From: Streptomyces bikiniensis
GTDB lineage: Bacteria > Actinomycetota > Actinomycetes > Streptomycetales > Streptomycetaceae
Direction of reading: 5' to 3'
Assembly (NCBI GenBank): GCA_000716465.1
Contig: JNWL01000033.1
Span: forward strand, 9,875 to 73,874
Length of the DNA: 64,000 bases
Shown in pieces: positions 1 to 9,321 of the stretch (the first letter of the stretch is position 1; every line of letters starts with the position of its first letter). The notes under the pieces are model-generated. The model was not told the DNA's origin. It worked only from the letters and a program-made list of their open reading frames with translations, and did no database searches. A program made the position numbers and the translations under genes.

Positions 1-214
1 CGATGTCGGGGGTGCGCACGCACTTCTGCACGCTGGAGGCGCGCGAGAAGGGCGGCTTGACCTCGCCCAGGAAGTAGGGCTTGAAGGGCACCATGCCGGC
101 GGGGACGAGCAGCAGAGTCGGGTCGTCCGCGATGAGCGACGCCGAAGGGACGACGGTGTGCCCGCGCTCCTCGAAGAAGCTCAGCCAGCGGCGGCGGATT
201 TCAGCCGACTCCAT
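1..214 (-). CDS. alaS: Alanyl-tRNA synthetase, N-terminal fragment (runs off contig)
   Basis: The minus strand encodes the first 71 residues of class II alanyl-tRNA synthetase, which charges tRNA-Ala in the cytoplasm. The protein opens [19 protein letters not shown] and continues with [16 protein letters not shown], the classic AlaS N-terminus including the start of motif 1. The other ~800 residues lie beyond base 1. The ATG overlaps the stop of the upstream DUF6167-type gene by one base (TGATG), so the two are probably translationally coupled. Identification is very secure although only a fragment is present. Confidence 0.95.
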   Translation of the reverse strand, partial: MESAEIRRRWLSFFEERGHTVVPSASLIADDPTLLLVPAGMVPFKPYFLGEVKPPFSRASSVQKCVRTPDI

Positions 215-567
215 CAGTGGTCCTCATTCCGGTTGTACGAACGCGTGGGAAGGGTGAAGTGCGAAGGCGGGGTGGGACCGAGGGCGGTCCTGCGGCGGGG
301 CTCCGGGAGCTCCCGGCCCGGTGCGGCGGCCGGATCGGCGGGGGCGTCGAGCCCGAGCGCCTCCCCCAGCTCGGCCTCCCGCTGGACCATGCCCGCCCTC
401 ACGTCGAGGGCGAAGTCCTTGAGCCGGTGACCGGTCTCGACCGCCTTGTTCGCGGCCTGGGCCGCGAGGCTCTCGGGGGTCAGCTGCTTCAGCTTCCGGT
501 TGACCTTGCTGGTGGCCCACACGCCGGCGGCTGCGCCGGCCGTGAACCAGAACGTGCGGCGGAACAT
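214..567 (-). CDS. Small membrane-associated protein, DUF6167-type
   Basis: A 117-residue protein with one hydrophobic N-terminal segment (about residues 3-19, [19 protein letters not shown]), then an Ala/Glu-rich helical stretch and a Pro/Arg-rich tail. It matches what I remember as the DUF6167 family that sits upstream of alaS in streptomycetes; no function is known. It lies between a DUF948 gene (6 bp gap) and alaS (1-bp overlap), so the three look like one transcription unit. Third codon positions are strongly GC, which supports real coding. Function unassigned. Confidence 0.8.
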   Translation of the reverse strand: MFRRTFWFTAGAAAGVWATSKVNRKLKQLTPESLAAQAANKAVETGHRLKDFALDVRAGMVQREAELGEALGLDAPADPAAAPGRELPEPRRRTALGPTPPSHFTLPTRSYNRNEDH

Positions 568-573
568 CTCGGG

Positions 574-1011
574 TCAGCCCTTCTGCTTCCGGCGCCGCAT
601 GGACGGCACGGTACGGCCGACGATCACGGTGCGGCGCGCGGAGGCGCCCGGCGCGCCCTCCCCGTCCCGGCTCCGGCCGAGCGCCCGGCGCACGCCGTAG
701 CCGAAGGCGGCCACCTTGACGAGCGGGCCGCCGAACGTGGAGGCGACGGTGGTGGAGAGCGCGGAGGCGTTGGAGGTGACCTCCTGGACGTCCGAGGCGA
801 TGGCGTCGACCCGGTCGAGCTGGGTCTGCGCCGAACGCACGGTCGCGGAGGCCTCGGCGAGCAGGGGAACGGCCTGCTCCGTCACGTCCGCCACGAGCTT
901 GGTGGTCGCCCTGAGCGTCTGCGCCAGTCTCGCCAGCGCCACGGCGAGGAAGGAGACGAGGATCGCCCAGAAGACGGCCACCAGGATCCCGGCAACCTCT
1001 CCACCGGTCAC
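574..1011 (-). CDS. DUF948-domain membrane protein
   Basis: A 145-residue protein with a GTG start. An N-terminal transmembrane helix (about residues 5-28, VAGILVAVFWAILVSFLAVAL) is followed by a long amphipathic helical region with heptad-like spacing (LAQTLRATTKLVADVTEQAVPLL...) and a basic tail ending RRRKQKG. This is the DUF948 architecture: a membrane-anchored coiled coil resembling a methyl-accepting protein without signalling domains. It is first in the probable DUF948-DUF6167-alaS unit. Biological role unknown. Confidence 0.85.
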   Translation of the reverse strand: MTGGEVAGILVAVFWAILVSFLAVALARLAQTLRATTKLVADVTEQAVPLLAEASATVRSAQTQLDRVDAIASDVQEVTSNASALSTTVASTFGGPLVKVAAFGYGVRRALGRSRDGEGAPGASARRTVIVGRTVPSMRRRKQKG

Positions 1012-1168
1012 GCTGCACCGCTCTCTGCTGTCGTTGGGCCTTGTGAAAAGTCGTCCCCCGACCCTATCGCGCCCGGGCCGCCGCGCCGTACCGCATTACC
1101 GTGCGCGAGGTGCCGCTCACGGGATCCGGTTGTACGGAGTGCGCGCGGGTGAGTACGCTCCGTTTCCC

Positions 1169-3484
1169 ATGCGACGGAGCAATCTCCCGGCGGAGCTGAA
1201 CCGGTTCGTCGGACGGGCCGCCGAGCAGGCCGCACTGGCGGCACTCCTCGGGACGTCCCGCCTGGTCACGGTCGTGGGCGTGGGCGGGGTCGGCAAAACG
1301 CGGCTCGCACTGCGGGTGGCCGCGGGAGCGCAGAAACGCTACGGCGACGGGGTACGGCTCGCCGAGCTGGCGCCGCTGCGCGATCCGGACCTGGTGGCGC
1401 ACGCCCTGGCCGAGGCGCTCGGCCTCACGGACCACACGCCGAGGCCGCCGCGCGAGGCCCTGGTGGAGCACCTCGCGGAGCGGCGCGTCCTGCTGGTGCT
1501 CGACGGTTTCGAGCACCTGGTGGAGAGCTGCGCCCCGCTGGTGCGGGAGCTGCTGGCGCACGCGCCGGGGCTCACGGTCCTGGCGGCCGGGCGCAGGCCC
1601 CTGCGGGTGGCGGGCGAGGCGGTGTTCCCGCTGGCGCCGATGGGCGAGGCGGACGCGGTGGCCCTGCTGGCGGAACGGGCGGCGGAGGCGGGCGCGCCGC
1701 TGCTGCCGGGGACGCCGGCGCGCGCAGGCGCCCTCGCACACCCCGGCGGTACGGGCGCCCTCGCGCACCCCGGCGGTACGGACGTCCTCGCGGACCCGGA
1801 CGGCACGGGCGCGCTCCCGGGCCCGGCCCGTATGCCCTCCGAGGCGCCGAGCCCCTCCCGTACGTCCGTCGAAGTCCCTGAGGCAGTACGGGAGTTGTGC
1901 CGGCGGCTCGACGGGATTCCGCTCGCCCTCGAACTGGCCGCCGGGCGGCTGCCCCTGCTCTCCGCCGAGCAGATGCTGCACCGGCTCGACGACCGCTTCC
2001 GGCTCCTCGCGGACGGCGAGCGCGGGGTGCTCCCCCGCCACCGGGCGCTGCGGACGGCGATCGGCTGGAGCCACGAGCTGTGCACGCCGAGGGAGCGGCT
2101 GCTGTGGGCGCGCCTCTCGGTGTTCGCGGGCCCCTTCGACCTGGAGGCGGTGGAGTACGTGTGCGGGGGCCGCGAGCTGCCGCCGGAGCGGATCCTGGAC
2201 CTGCTGGGCGGACTGCTCGCGCAGTCGCTCGTCTCGCGGGAGGACGCGCCCGCGGGCCCGGTCTACCGGATGCTGGGGACGGTCGCCGCGTACGGGGCGG
2301 AGTGGCTGGCGGCGCTCGGCGACACGGAGCGGATGCGGCGCCGGCACCGCGACTGGTACATGGGCCTGGCCACCTGGTGCGAGCTGGAGTGGTTCAGTCC
2401 GCGCCAGCGGGAGGTGGCGGCCCGCACGGACGTGGCGCTGCCCAATCTGCGGGCGGCCCTCGAACTGTGCCTGGAGCTCCCGGAGGACGCGCACCTCGCC
2501 CAGCACCTGGCGGGCACGCTCTGGTTCGCCTGGGCGGGCTGCGGGCGCCTCTCGGAGGGCCGGTACTGGCTGGACCGGGCGCTCGCGCTGGACTCCGGGC
2601 ACCAGGAGGCGCGGCTGAAGGCGCTGTGGGTGCTCGGGTACGTGGCGATCCTCCAGGGGGACGGCACGGCGGCGGTGGCGGCGCTCCACGAGTGCGGGGA
2701 GCGGGCCGGGGCCTCGGGGAACGCGCTGGCGGAGGCGTACGCGACGCACCGGATGGGCTGCCTGGCGCTGCTCACGGACGACACGGCGCGCGCGGAGGAG
2801 CTGATCGGGCGGGCGCTCGACTCCTACCGGGAGCTGGGCGAGCTGAACAGCAACGTGCTGATGGGGCAGGTCGAGGTGGCGATGGCGCGGGCCTTCCGGG
2901 GCGACCTGGAGGGGGCGGCGGCCCTCTGCCGGGAGGTCCGGGAGGTCTGCGAGGAGCGCGGGGAGCTGTGGACGCGGGCGTACGCGCTCTACGTCCTGGC
3001 GTACGCGGCGTGGACCCGGGACGCGTACGAGGAGGCGCGGGAGCTGCTGACCGAGTGCCTCTCGATCAACCACGCCTTCCACGACCTGGTGGGGCTGGTC
3101 CTGGCGATCGAGCTGCTGGCGCTCGTGACGGCGGGCGAGGGGGACCCGGCGGAGGCGGCGGTGCTCCAGGGGGCGGCGGTGCCGGTGTGGGACGCGGTGG
3201 GCGTCCGGCTCTTCGGTTCGGCGTCGTTCGGCGGCCCCGGGAGGCTGTGCGAGGCGCGGGCGCGCGAGGCGCTGGGCGCGGAGGCGTACGAGGAGGCGTT
3301 CCGGGAGGGCCGGGGGCTCTCGCCGGACGCGGCGGTGGAGCGGGCGCTCGCCGGGCGCCGGGATCCGGCCGCGGGCGGTCCCGCGGCGCCGCGCCCGTTC
3401 CGTACGGGCCGGCCGGCGGGGGTCCCGGGAACGCGGAAGCCCGCCGGCTCCCCCACCGGAAAGGGCGGGGAAGCGGCGGGCTGA
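1169..3484 (+). CDS. STAND-family NB-ARC ATPase with TPR-like C-terminus
   Basis: A 771-residue protein with a P-loop GVGGVGKT (residues 37-44), a Walker B-like LLVLDGFEHL (about 109-118), the GIPLALELAAGRL NB-ARC/winged-helix motif and a C-terminal half of TPR-like helices (about 400-700). This is the usual core of LuxR- or AfsR/SARP-type STAND regulators, in which the ATPase senses a signal through the TPRs. Here no helix-turn-helix is visible at either end: the protein starts at the NB domain and ends in a Pro/Gly/Arg tail. Residues 187-213 are three 9-residue repeats (GALAHPGGT type, 27-bp units at 1727-1807), an insertion between the NTPase lobe and the ARC part. I chose ATG 1169; an in-frame GTG at 1139 is possible. 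Monocistronic, convergent with rpsD. Confidence 0.85.
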   Translation: MRRSNLPAELNRFVGRAAEQAALAALLGTSRLVTVVGVGGVGKTRLALRVAAGAQKRYGDGVRLAELAPLRDPDLVAHALAEALGLTDHTPRPPREALVEHLAERRVLLVLDGFEHLVESCAPLVRELLAHAPGLTVLAAGRRPLRVAGEAVFPLAPMGEADAVALLAERAAEAGAPLLPGTPARAGALAHPGGTGALAHPGGTDVLADPDGTGALPGPARMPSEAPSPSRTSVEVPEAVRELCRRLDGIPLALELAAGRLPLLSAEQMLHRLDDRFRLLADGERGVLPRHRALRTAIGWSHELCTPRERLLWARLSVFAGPFDLEAVEYVCGGRELPPERILDLLGGLLAQSLVSREDAPAGPVYRMLGTVAAYGAEWLAALGDTERMRRRHRDWYMGLATWCELEWFSPRQREVAARTDVALPNLRAALELCLELPEDAHLAQHLAGTLWFAWAGCGRLSEGRYWLDRALALDSGHQEARLKALWVLGYVAILQGDGTAAVAALHECGERAGASGNALAEAYATHRMGCLALLTDDTARAEELIGRALDSYRELGELNSNVLMGQVEVAMARAFRGDLEGAAALCREVREVCEERGELWTRAYALYVLAYAAWTRDAYEEARELLTECLSINHAFHDLVGLVLAIELLALVTAGEGDPAEAAVLQGAAVPVWDAVGVRLFGSASFGGPGRLCEARAREALGAEAYEEAFREGRGLSPDAAVERALAGRRDPAAGGPAAPRPFRTGRPAGVPGTRKPAGSPTGKGGEAAG

Positions 3485-3512
3485 ACACCGCGCGGGTGGT
3501 ACCGCGCCCGCG

Positions 3513-4127
3513 TCAGCGGGCGTAGTACTCGACGACCAGCTGCTCGTCGCAGATGACCGGGATCTCCTTGCGGTTCGGGTCGCGGTCGAGGCGGAACGCC
3601 AGCGCCTTCAGGTTGACCTGGAGGTAGCGGGGGGTCTCGCCGTCGGCGGCGAAGCCACCCTCGCGGGCGACCTCGAACAGCGGCTTGGTGCGGCTGCGCT
3701 CGCGGACCATGACGACGTCGTCCGGACGGACGCGGAAGGACGGCTTGTCGACCTTCTGGCCGTTGACCTGGATGTGGCCGTGGACGACCATCTGGCGGGC
3801 CTGGTAGATGGTGCGGGCGATGCCCGAACGCAGGACCAGGGCGTCGAGGCGACGCTCGAGCTCGACGACCAGCGCCTCGCCCGTCTTGCCCTCGGCCTTC
3901 TTGGCGCGGTCGTAGGCGCGCGCCATCTGGCGCTCGCTGATGTCGTACTGGGCGCGCAGGCGCTGCTTCTCCAGCAGACGCACCTTGTAGTCCGAGTTCT
4001 GCTTGCGACCACGGCCGTGCTCGCCCGGCGGGTACGGGCGGGCCTCGAAGTACTTGACGGCCTTCGGCGTCAGCGCGATACCGAGCGCACGGGACTTCTT
4101 GACCTTGGGACGCGACTGGTTAGGCAC
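3513..4127 (-). CDS. rpsD: 30S ribosomal protein S4
   Basis: A 204-residue S4 protein, one of the primary 16S rRNA binders that nucleates the 30S subunit. It shows the typical N-terminal region ([25 protein letters not shown]) and an S4 RNA-binding domain (about residues 94-155) with [22 protein letters not shown]. It starts at GTG 4127 preceded by GGAGGT/GGAG. It stands alone here rather than in an S13-S11-S4-rpoA operon, as is normal for streptomycetes. Only 56 bp separate its start from the divergent DUF2470 gene, and an iron box lies in that gap, so its own promoter must overlap the box or the start of the neighbour. Confidence 0.97.
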   Translation of the reverse strand: MPNQSRPKVKKSRALGIALTPKAVKYFEARPYPPGEHGRGRKQNSDYKVRLLEKQRLRAQYDISERQMARAYDRAKKAEGKTGEALVVELERRLDALVLRSGIARTIYQARQMVVHGHIQVNGQKVDKPSFRVRPDDVVMVRERSRTKPLFEVAREGGFAADGETPRYLQVNLKALAFRLDRDPNRKEIPVICDEQLVVEYYAR

Positions 4128-4150
4128 GTTCTCCAGACCTCCGTTGTAGG

Positions 4151-4169
4151 TTAGGTTAGGCTCACCTTA
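4151..4169. promoter_or_regulatory. Iron box (DtxR/IdeR/DmdR1-type operator)
   Basis: TTAGGTTAGGCTCACCTTA matches the actinobacterial iron-box consensus TTAGGTTAGGCTAACCTAA at 17 of 19 positions and keeps the dyad. A TANNNT-type -10 candidate (TAGGTT, 4147-4152) overlaps it, so binding of an iron-loaded repressor would block the plus-strand gene whose AAGGAG lies a few bases downstream. The site also lies directly upstream of rpsD on the other strand. Sequence match is seen; the regulator is inferred. Confidence 0.8.
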
Positions 4170-4183
4170 CTCAAGGAGATCGC

Positions 4184-5029
4184 ATGTCTCGCCCGGGGAA
4201 CACCACGCACATCACGGACGGCAACACAAAGAACGACGCCCAATCCATGGATGAAGCCCTGGATGGCATCGATACGACGGAGGTCCGATCAGCTCATGGT
4301 CAGCCGCGTCCCAGCGGACTTGAAATCGCACGGATGCCGTCAGCAGCCGAGCGCACACGAACTCTCGTACAGAGTACATGCTCCGGCGTCCTGCTGATTC
4401 CGGGCGCCGAGGGGCACCGGCCCGAGCAGCTCGCGCCCGAGGCGCGGGCCGTGGGCCCCGACGGTGAGATCTTCCTGCTCCACGCCGCCGACGCCCCGCC
4501 CGTGCGGGCCGCCACGCACGCCGTGGACGACGAGCTGCCGGTGGTCCTGGAGCTCACGGACGTGGCCCCGGTCTCCGTCCCTCACCGCATCCGGGGCCGC
4601 GCCTGGGTCTCCGGCTGGCTCACCTGCCTGCCGGGCGTCGCCGAGCAGGGCCGCATGATGCTGCGCCTGGAGGTCGGGGAGGCGCGCGTCGACGACCTGT
4701 GGGGCACCGCCGCGATCGACGCCGAGGAGTTCGCGGCCGCCTCGCCCGATCCGCTGCACGCGCACGAGACGGAGCTGCTCCAGCACCTGGCGGCGGCCCA
4801 CGGCGACCGGCTCCGGGAACTGGCCTCGCTGCTCGGTGAGCGCTCGGCCGGCCTCGTCCCCACCCGGGACGTGGCCCCGCTCTCCCTCGACCGGTTCGGC
4901 CTGCGGGTCCGCTTCAGCGCGGGCCCGGGAGACTGCTTCGACGCCCGCTTCGACTTCCCCGAGCCGGTGCGGGAGGTCTCGGAGCTGCGCCGCGAGATGC
5001 ACCGGCTCTTCGAAGCCGCCCGCGCCTGA
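4184..5029 (+). CDS. DUF2470-domain protein, probably iron-regulated
   Basis: A 281-residue soluble protein. Residues about 52-281 (from MPSAAERTRTLVQSTCSGVLLIPG) form the conserved part, a split-barrel-like fold with a C-terminal DUF2470 domain (AAHGDRLRELASLLG ... LDRFGLRVRF). DUF2470 is found in haem-utilisation HugZ-like and FMN-binding proteins. The start at ATG 4184 has AAGGAG five bases upstream; the first 50 residues are polar, low-complexity and less GC-biased than the rest, so an internal start at ATG 4334 cannot be excluded. The iron box just upstream suggests expression during iron limitation and supports a haem or iron role, which remains inference. Confidence 0.85.
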   Translation: MSRPGNTTHITDGNTKNDAQSMDEALDGIDTTEVRSAHGQPRPSGLEIARMPSAAERTRTLVQSTCSGVLLIPGAEGHRPEQLAPEARAVGPDGEIFLLHAADAPPVRAATHAVDDELPVVLELTDVAPVSVPHRIRGRAWVSGWLTCLPGVAEQGRMMLRLEVGEARVDDLWGTAAIDAEEFAAASPDPLHAHETELLQHLAAAHGDRLRELASLLGERSAGLVPTRDVAPLSLDRFGLRVRFSAGPGDCFDARFDFPEPVREVSELRREMHRLFEAARA

Positions 5030-5035
5030 GCGCGG

Positions 5036-6400
5036 CTACTGCCGCTCGTCGCCCTTCAGACGCGCCCGCGCCCACTCCACCACGTCCGCGTACCGCGCCT
5101 CCCCGCCGTGGCGGGTGGGCTCGTAGTACCGGCGGCCGTGGATCGCGTCGGGGGCGTACTGCTGGGCCGCGATGCCGCCCGGCACGTCGTGCGGGTACAC
5201 GTACCCCTGCGCGTGGCCGAGCTTGGCCGCGCCCTTGTAGTGGCCGTCGCGCAGGTGCGCCGGGACCGGGCCCGCGAGGCCGCCGCGCACGTCCGCGAGG
5301 GCGGCGCCGATCGCGGTCGTCGCCGCGTTCGACTTCGGGGCCAGGGCCAGGGCGATGGTGGCGTGGCTCAGGGTCAGCGCCGCCTCCGGGAAGCCGATCA
5401 TGGCGACGGCCTGGGCGGCGGCGACGGCGATCGGCAGGGCGTTCGGATCGGCGAGGCCGATGTCCTCGCTCGCGGAGATCATCAGGCGCCGCGCGATGAA
5501 GCGCGGGTCCTCCCCCGCCTCGATCATCCGCGCCAGGTAGTGCAGGGCCGCGTCCACGTCCGAGCCCCGGATCGACTTGATGAGCGCGCTGGCCACGTCG
5601 TAGTGCTGGTCGCCGTCCCGGTCGTACTTCACGGCCGCCCGGTCGACGGTCTCCTCGACCGTCCGGAGCGTGATCTCCGCCTCCTTCTTGGCGATGGCCG
5701 CTCCGGCGGCGGCCTCCAGGGCGGTCAGGGCGCGGCGGGCGTCCCCGCCGGCGACCCGGAGGAGGTGCGCCTCGGCGTCCTCCGGCAGGGTCACGGCCCC
5801 GCCGAGCCCGCGCTCCTCCGTGAGCGCCCGGGCGAGCAGCCCCTTCAGGTCCTCGTCGGTCAGCGGCTCCAGGGTGAGGAGCAGCGAGCGGGAGAGCAGC
5901 GGGGAGATCACGGAGAAGTAGGGGTTCTCGGTGGTGGCGGCGATCAGCGTCACCCAGCGGTTCTCGACGGCCGGCAGGAGGGAGTCCTGCTGGGCCTTGG
6001 AGAAGCGGTGGATCTCGTCCAGGAAGAGGACGGTCTCCTTGCCGTAGCCGCCGGCCGCGCGCCGGGCCCCGTCGATGACGGCCCGGACCTCCTTGACGCC
6101 CGCGGTGATCGCGGACAGCTCCACGAACCGCTTGTTCGTGGCCTTCGAGACGACGTACGCCAGGGTGGTCTTCCCGATGCCCGGCGGGCCCCAGAGGATC
6201 ACGGAGGAGGCCCCGGCGGGGCCTCCGTCGCCGTCCCCCACGAGCCGGCGCAGCGGCGATCCGGGCTTGAGCAGGTGCCGCTGCCCCACCACCTCGTCGA
6301 GGGTGCGGGGGCGCATCCGGACGGCCAGCGGGCTGCTGGACGGGTCCTTCTCCTGGCGGTCTTCGGCGGCTGCGGTAAAGAGGTCGGGCTCCACGTCCAC
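5036..6400 (-). CDS. rarA: Replication-associated recombination protein A (AAA+ ATPase)
   Basis: A 454-residue RarA/MgsA protein, an AAA+ ATPase related to clamp loaders and RuvB that acts at stalled replication forks. It shows Walker [13 protein letters not shown], Walker [11 protein letters not shown], sensor 1 [13 protein letters not shown], arginine finger region [13 protein letters not shown], and the C-terminal tetramerisation region ([16 protein letters not shown] type, seen as [15 protein letters not shown]). Length is normal for the family. GTG 6400 is the likely start, with another GTG two codons in. It converges on the DUF2470 gene with six bases between stops. Confidence 0.93.
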   Translation of the reverse strand: MDVEPDLFTAAAEDRQEKDPSSSPLAVRMRPRTLDEVVGQRHLLKPGSPLRRLVGDGDGGPAGASSVILWGPPGIGKTTLAYVVSKATNKRFVELSAITAGVKEVRAVIDGARRAAGGYGKETVLFLDEIHRFSKAQQDSLLPAVENRWVTLIAATTENPYFSVISPLLSRSLLLTLEPLTDEDLKGLLARALTEERGLGGAVTLPEDAEAHLLRVAGGDARRALTALEAAAGAAIAKKEAEITLRTVEETVDRAAVKYDRDGDQHYDVASALIKSIRGSDVDAALHYLARMIEAGEDPRFIARRLMISASEDIGLADPNALPIAVAAAQAVAMIGFPEAALTLSHATIALALAPKSNAATTAIGAALADVRGGLAGPVPAHLRDGHYKGAAKLGHAQGYVYPHDVPGGIAAQQYAPDAIHGRRYYEPTRHGGEARYADVVEWARARLKGDERQ

Positions 6401-6436
6401 GAAGCCTAGGTCACGCCACCGACAATCCGGCCGGGA

Positions 6437-7048
6437 TCAGCCGGTCCAGAAGTCCCACCAGCGGGTCAGGATCAGCATGCCGATGATCCCGACGTGCAGG
6501 ACGGGCAGGACCCAGGTGAACTCGCCGAAGAAGGTCTTCAGGCCGGCGGGGGCCGGGATCACGCCGTGGCGCACGTTGTGCGAGGTGACGTACCAGAACA
6601 TGACGATGGTCCCGACCCAGGCCAGGCAGCACCACAGGCAGAGCGCGTTGATCTCGTACAGCGACTGGTAGGTGAGCCAGGCGCAGAAGACGACGCCGAA
6701 GAGGGTGCCGGCGTTGAGGCCGAGCCAGTACCAGCGCCGGTGGCGGGCGCCGGCGAGCAGGCCGACGCCGATCGCGATCACCATGCCGTACGTGACGAGA
6801 CCGAGCATCGGGTTGGGGAAGCCGAAGACCGCGGCCTGGTCGCTCTTCATGATGTTGCCGCAGGAGACGACCGGGTTGAGGCTGCACCCGGGGGTGAAGC
6901 CGGGGTCCTCCAGGAGCTTGAACTTGTCGATCGTGATGACCCAGGCGGCGAGCAGACCGGCCGCGCCCGTGATCACCAGGAGCCAGGAGAAGGCGCGGCT
7001 CGCTCCGATCGTGCCGCGTGCCGGGTCGTCCACCGCTGCTTTCGTCAT
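6437..7048 (-). CDS. Vitamin K epoxide reductase (VKOR) family membrane protein
   Basis: A 203-residue polytopic membrane protein with about five hydrophobic segments. It carries the VKOR cysteines: a loop pair Cys55/Cys63 (FTPGCSLNPVVSCG) and the active-site CLWC at residues 137-140. Bacterial VKORs reoxidise DsbA-like oxidases using quinone and so drive disulfide formation outside the membrane. ATG start. It is separated by a strong terminator from the downstream hisS gene. Which DsbA partner it serves is unknown; the soluble DsbA-like protein at 44958 lacks a signal peptide and is not an obvious one. Confidence 0.92.
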   Translation of the reverse strand: MTKAAVDDPARGTIGASRAFSWLLVITGAAGLLAAWVITIDKFKLLEDPGFTPGCSLNPVVSCGNIMKSDQAAVFGFPNPMLGLVTYGMVIAIGVGLLAGARHRRWYWLGLNAGTLFGVVFCAWLTYQSLYEINALCLWCCLAWVGTIVMFWYVTSHNVRHGVIPAPAGLKTFFGEFTWVLPVLHVGIIGMLILTRWWDFWTG

Positions 7049-7130
7049 GTTTCCGATCCATCGGTCGCGGGCTGCTGGGCACGGTCATTCTGCCGTACGG
7101 AGGCCCGTGTCCACCGTTCGGTGGGGATAA

Positions 7131-7167
7131 GGAGGGGCCCGGCGCAGGTGCGCGCCGGGCCCCCTCC
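7131..7167 (-). terminator. Intrinsic terminator after hisS
   Basis: A perfect 12-bp stem (GGGGCCCGGCGC at 7134-7145 against 7152-7163, 6-nt loop) extended by three more pairs past a one-base bulge. It lies just past the hisS stop on the minus strand. Confidence 0.75.
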
Positions 7168-7180
7168 GTACGACCGGGCG

Positions 7181-8455
7181 TCAGGCCAGCTCGGCCCGTA
7201 CCGCGTCCAGGAGGTCGTCCAGGGCGACGGCCCGCTGCTCGCCGGTCTCCATGTCCTTGAGCTGGACGACGCCCTCGGCGAGGTCGCGCTCGCCGGCGAC
7301 GACGGCGAGGCGGGCACCCGAGCGGTTGGCGTCCTTCATGGAGCCCTTGAGGCCCTTGCCGCCGAAGGAGAAGTCCGCGGCGATCCCGGCCCTGCGCAGC
7401 TCGGTGACCTTGCCGAAGAGGGTCCGGCGGGCCTCCTCGCCGATGGCGACGGCGAAGACGCTGGTGGCGGTGGGCAGGTCGAGTTCGACGCCCTCGGCCT
7501 CCAGGGCGAGGACCGTGCGGTCCACGCCGAGCGCCCAGCCGACGGAGGGCAGCGCGGGGCCGCCGATCATCTCGGAGAGGCCGTCGTAGCGGCCGCCGCC
7601 GCCGACCGCCGACTGCGAGCCGAGGCCGTCGTGGACGAACTCGAAGGTGGTGCGGGTGTAGTAGTCCAGGCCGCGCACCAGCTTGTCGTCGTCCTCGAAG
7701 ACCACGCCCGCCGCGCTCACCAGGGCGCGCACCTCCTCGTGGTACGCCTTGCACGCGTCGCACAGGTAGTCGCGCAGGAGCGGCGCGCCGACCAGCTGCT
7801 TCTGCACGGACTCGCGCTTGTCGTCGAGGACGCGCAGCGGGTTGATCTCGGCGCGGCGCAGGGTGTCCTCGTCGAGGTCGAGCCCGCGCAGGAAGTCCTG
7901 GAGGGCCTCCCGGTAGACGGGGCGGCACTCCTTGTCGCCGAGCGAGTTCAGCAGGATGCGGAAGTTCCGCAGGCCGAGCGAGCGGTAGGCCTGGTCGGCG
8001 AGGATGATCAGCTCGGCGTCGAGCGCCGGGTCCTCGGCGCCGATCGCCTCGGCGCCCACCTGCGAGAAGTGGCGGTAGCGGCCCGCCTGGGCCCGCTCGT
8101 AGCGGTAGTACGAGCCGGAGTACCAGAGCTTGACCGGCAGGTTGCCGAGCTTGTGCAGATTGCCCTGGAGCGCCGCGCGCAGGACGGACGCGGTGCCCTC
8201 AGGGCGCAGCGCCAGCTCCTCGCCGCCCTTGGTGGTGAGGGTGTACATCTCCTTGCTGACGATGTCGGTGGACTCGCCGACACCGCGGGAGAACAGCTTC
8301 ACGTCCTCGAAGCCGGGGGTCTCGACGTAGCCGTAGCCGGAGTTCCGCAGCGGGGTGGAGATCGCCTCGCGCACCGCGAGGAAGGTCGCGGAGCGGGGCG
8401 GCAGCAGGTCGTACGTGCCCTTGGGGGCCTTGAAGGTGCTCACGTGAGTCGTCAC
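7181..8455 (-). CDS. hisS: Histidyl-tRNA synthetase
   Basis: Class II histidyl-tRNA synthetase, which charges tRNA-His. Motifs visible: the N-terminal [11 protein letters not shown], motif 2 [12 protein letters not shown], the histidine-A/B motifs [12 protein letters not shown] and GGGRYDGL, and a C-terminal anticodon-binding domain (about residues 330-424). Two GTG starts are possible. I prefer 8455, whose GTGA overlaps the stop of the upstream MBL gene and has GAGGA just ahead; GTG 8443 gives 420 residues beginning at STFKAPKG. Operon with the MBL hydrolase gene. Confidence 0.95.
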   Translation of the reverse strand: MTTHVSTFKAPKGTYDLLPPRSATFLAVREAISTPLRNSGYGYVETPGFEDVKLFSRGVGESTDIVSKEMYTLTTKGGEELALRPEGTASVLRAALQGNLHKLGNLPVKLWYSGSYYRYERAQAGRYRHFSQVGAEAIGAEDPALDAELIILADQAYRSLGLRNFRILLNSLGDKECRPVYREALQDFLRGLDLDEDTLRRAEINPLRVLDDKRESVQKQLVGAPLLRDYLCDACKAYHEEVRALVSAAGVVFEDDDKLVRGLDYYTRTTFEFVHDGLGSQSAVGGGGRYDGLSEMIGGPALPSVGWALGVDRTVLALEAEGVELDLPTATSVFAVAIGEEARRTLFGKVTELRRAGIAADFSFGGKGLKGSMKDANRSGARLAVVAGERDLAEGVVQLKDMETGEQRAVALDDLLDAVRAELA

Positions 8456-9159
8456 ATTCCTCGTCGGGGAGCGTCGGGGCTCCCGAGGCCGGCGGCCACC
8501 TGCCTGAGGTAGGGGTTGGTGGCGCGCTCCTGGCCGATGGTCGTCTGGGGACCGTGTCCCGACAGCACCACGGTCGAGTTGTCGAGGGGCAGGCACACGC
8601 GGGCCAGCGATTCGAGCATCTCGTCCATGTCACCGCCGGGCAGGTCGGTGCGTCCGACGGAGCCGGCGAACAGCAGATCCCCGGAGAAGAACACGGAGGG
8701 GACCTCCGCGGTCTCGGGCATCCGGAAGGTCACCGACCCCTTGGTATGGCCGGGCGCGTGGGCGACGGAGAACTCCAGACCGGCGAGCTTCAGCGCGGAG
8801 CCGTCGGTGAGCTCGCGCACGTCGTCGGGCTCCCCCACGGTCAGCTCGCCCATGAGGGGCATCCCGATGGAGCGGCCGAGGGCCTTCTCCGGGTCGCTCA
8901 TCATGTAGCGGTCGGACGGGTGGATCCACGCGGGGACGTCATGGGCGCCGCACACCGGGACGACGGAGGCGACGTGGTCGATGTGTCCATGGGTGAGGAC
9001 GACGGCGACGGGCTTGAGACGGTGCTTCCTCAGCGTCTCCTCGACGCCCTGCGCGGCCTGGTGGCCGGGGTCGATGATCACGCACTCCTCGCCCGCGGCG
9101 GGGGCGACCAGGTAGCAGTTGGTGCCCCAGGCCCCGGCGGGAAAGCCGGCAATCAGCAC
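8452..9159 (-). CDS. MBL-fold metallo-hydrolase (glyoxalase II-like)
   Basis: A 235-residue metallo-beta-lactamase-fold protein with the di-zinc motif THGHIDH, a second His in APGHTKGS and the downstream [16 protein letters not shown] signature, typical of hydroxyacylglutathione hydrolase-like enzymes. Streptomycetes lack glutathione, so the thiol ester substrate is probably different (mycothiol- or bacillithiol-type conjugates, or another small thioester); this is inference. GTG 9159 has AAGGA six bases upstream. The stop overlaps the hisS start (GTGA), a pairing also seen beside relA in Mycobacterium. Confidence 0.92.
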   Translation of the reverse strand: MLIAGFPAGAWGTNCYLVAPAAGEECVIIDPGHQAAQGVEETLRKHRLKPVAVVLTHGHIDHVASVVPVCGAHDVPAWIHPSDRYMMSDPEKALGRSIGMPLMGELTVGEPDDVRELTDGSALKLAGLEFSVAHAPGHTKGSVTFRMPETAEVPSVFFSGDLLFAGSVGRTDLPGGDMDEMLESLARVCLPLDNSTVVLSGHGPQTTIGQERATNPYLRQVAAGLGSPDAPRRGM

Positions 9160-9321
9160 GTTCGTCCTTGGATGTCGTCCGGCACGGGGCGCGGAAATCA
9201 CGGGAATGACGGGATTCAGCAGATCAGAGCCTACCGGCGGTCCCGGTTCCACAGCCAACCCGTATACGGTACGGGCACATCCGGCCAGGACAGGAACAGA
9301 CGAGCGACAAGGAGCGGACCG

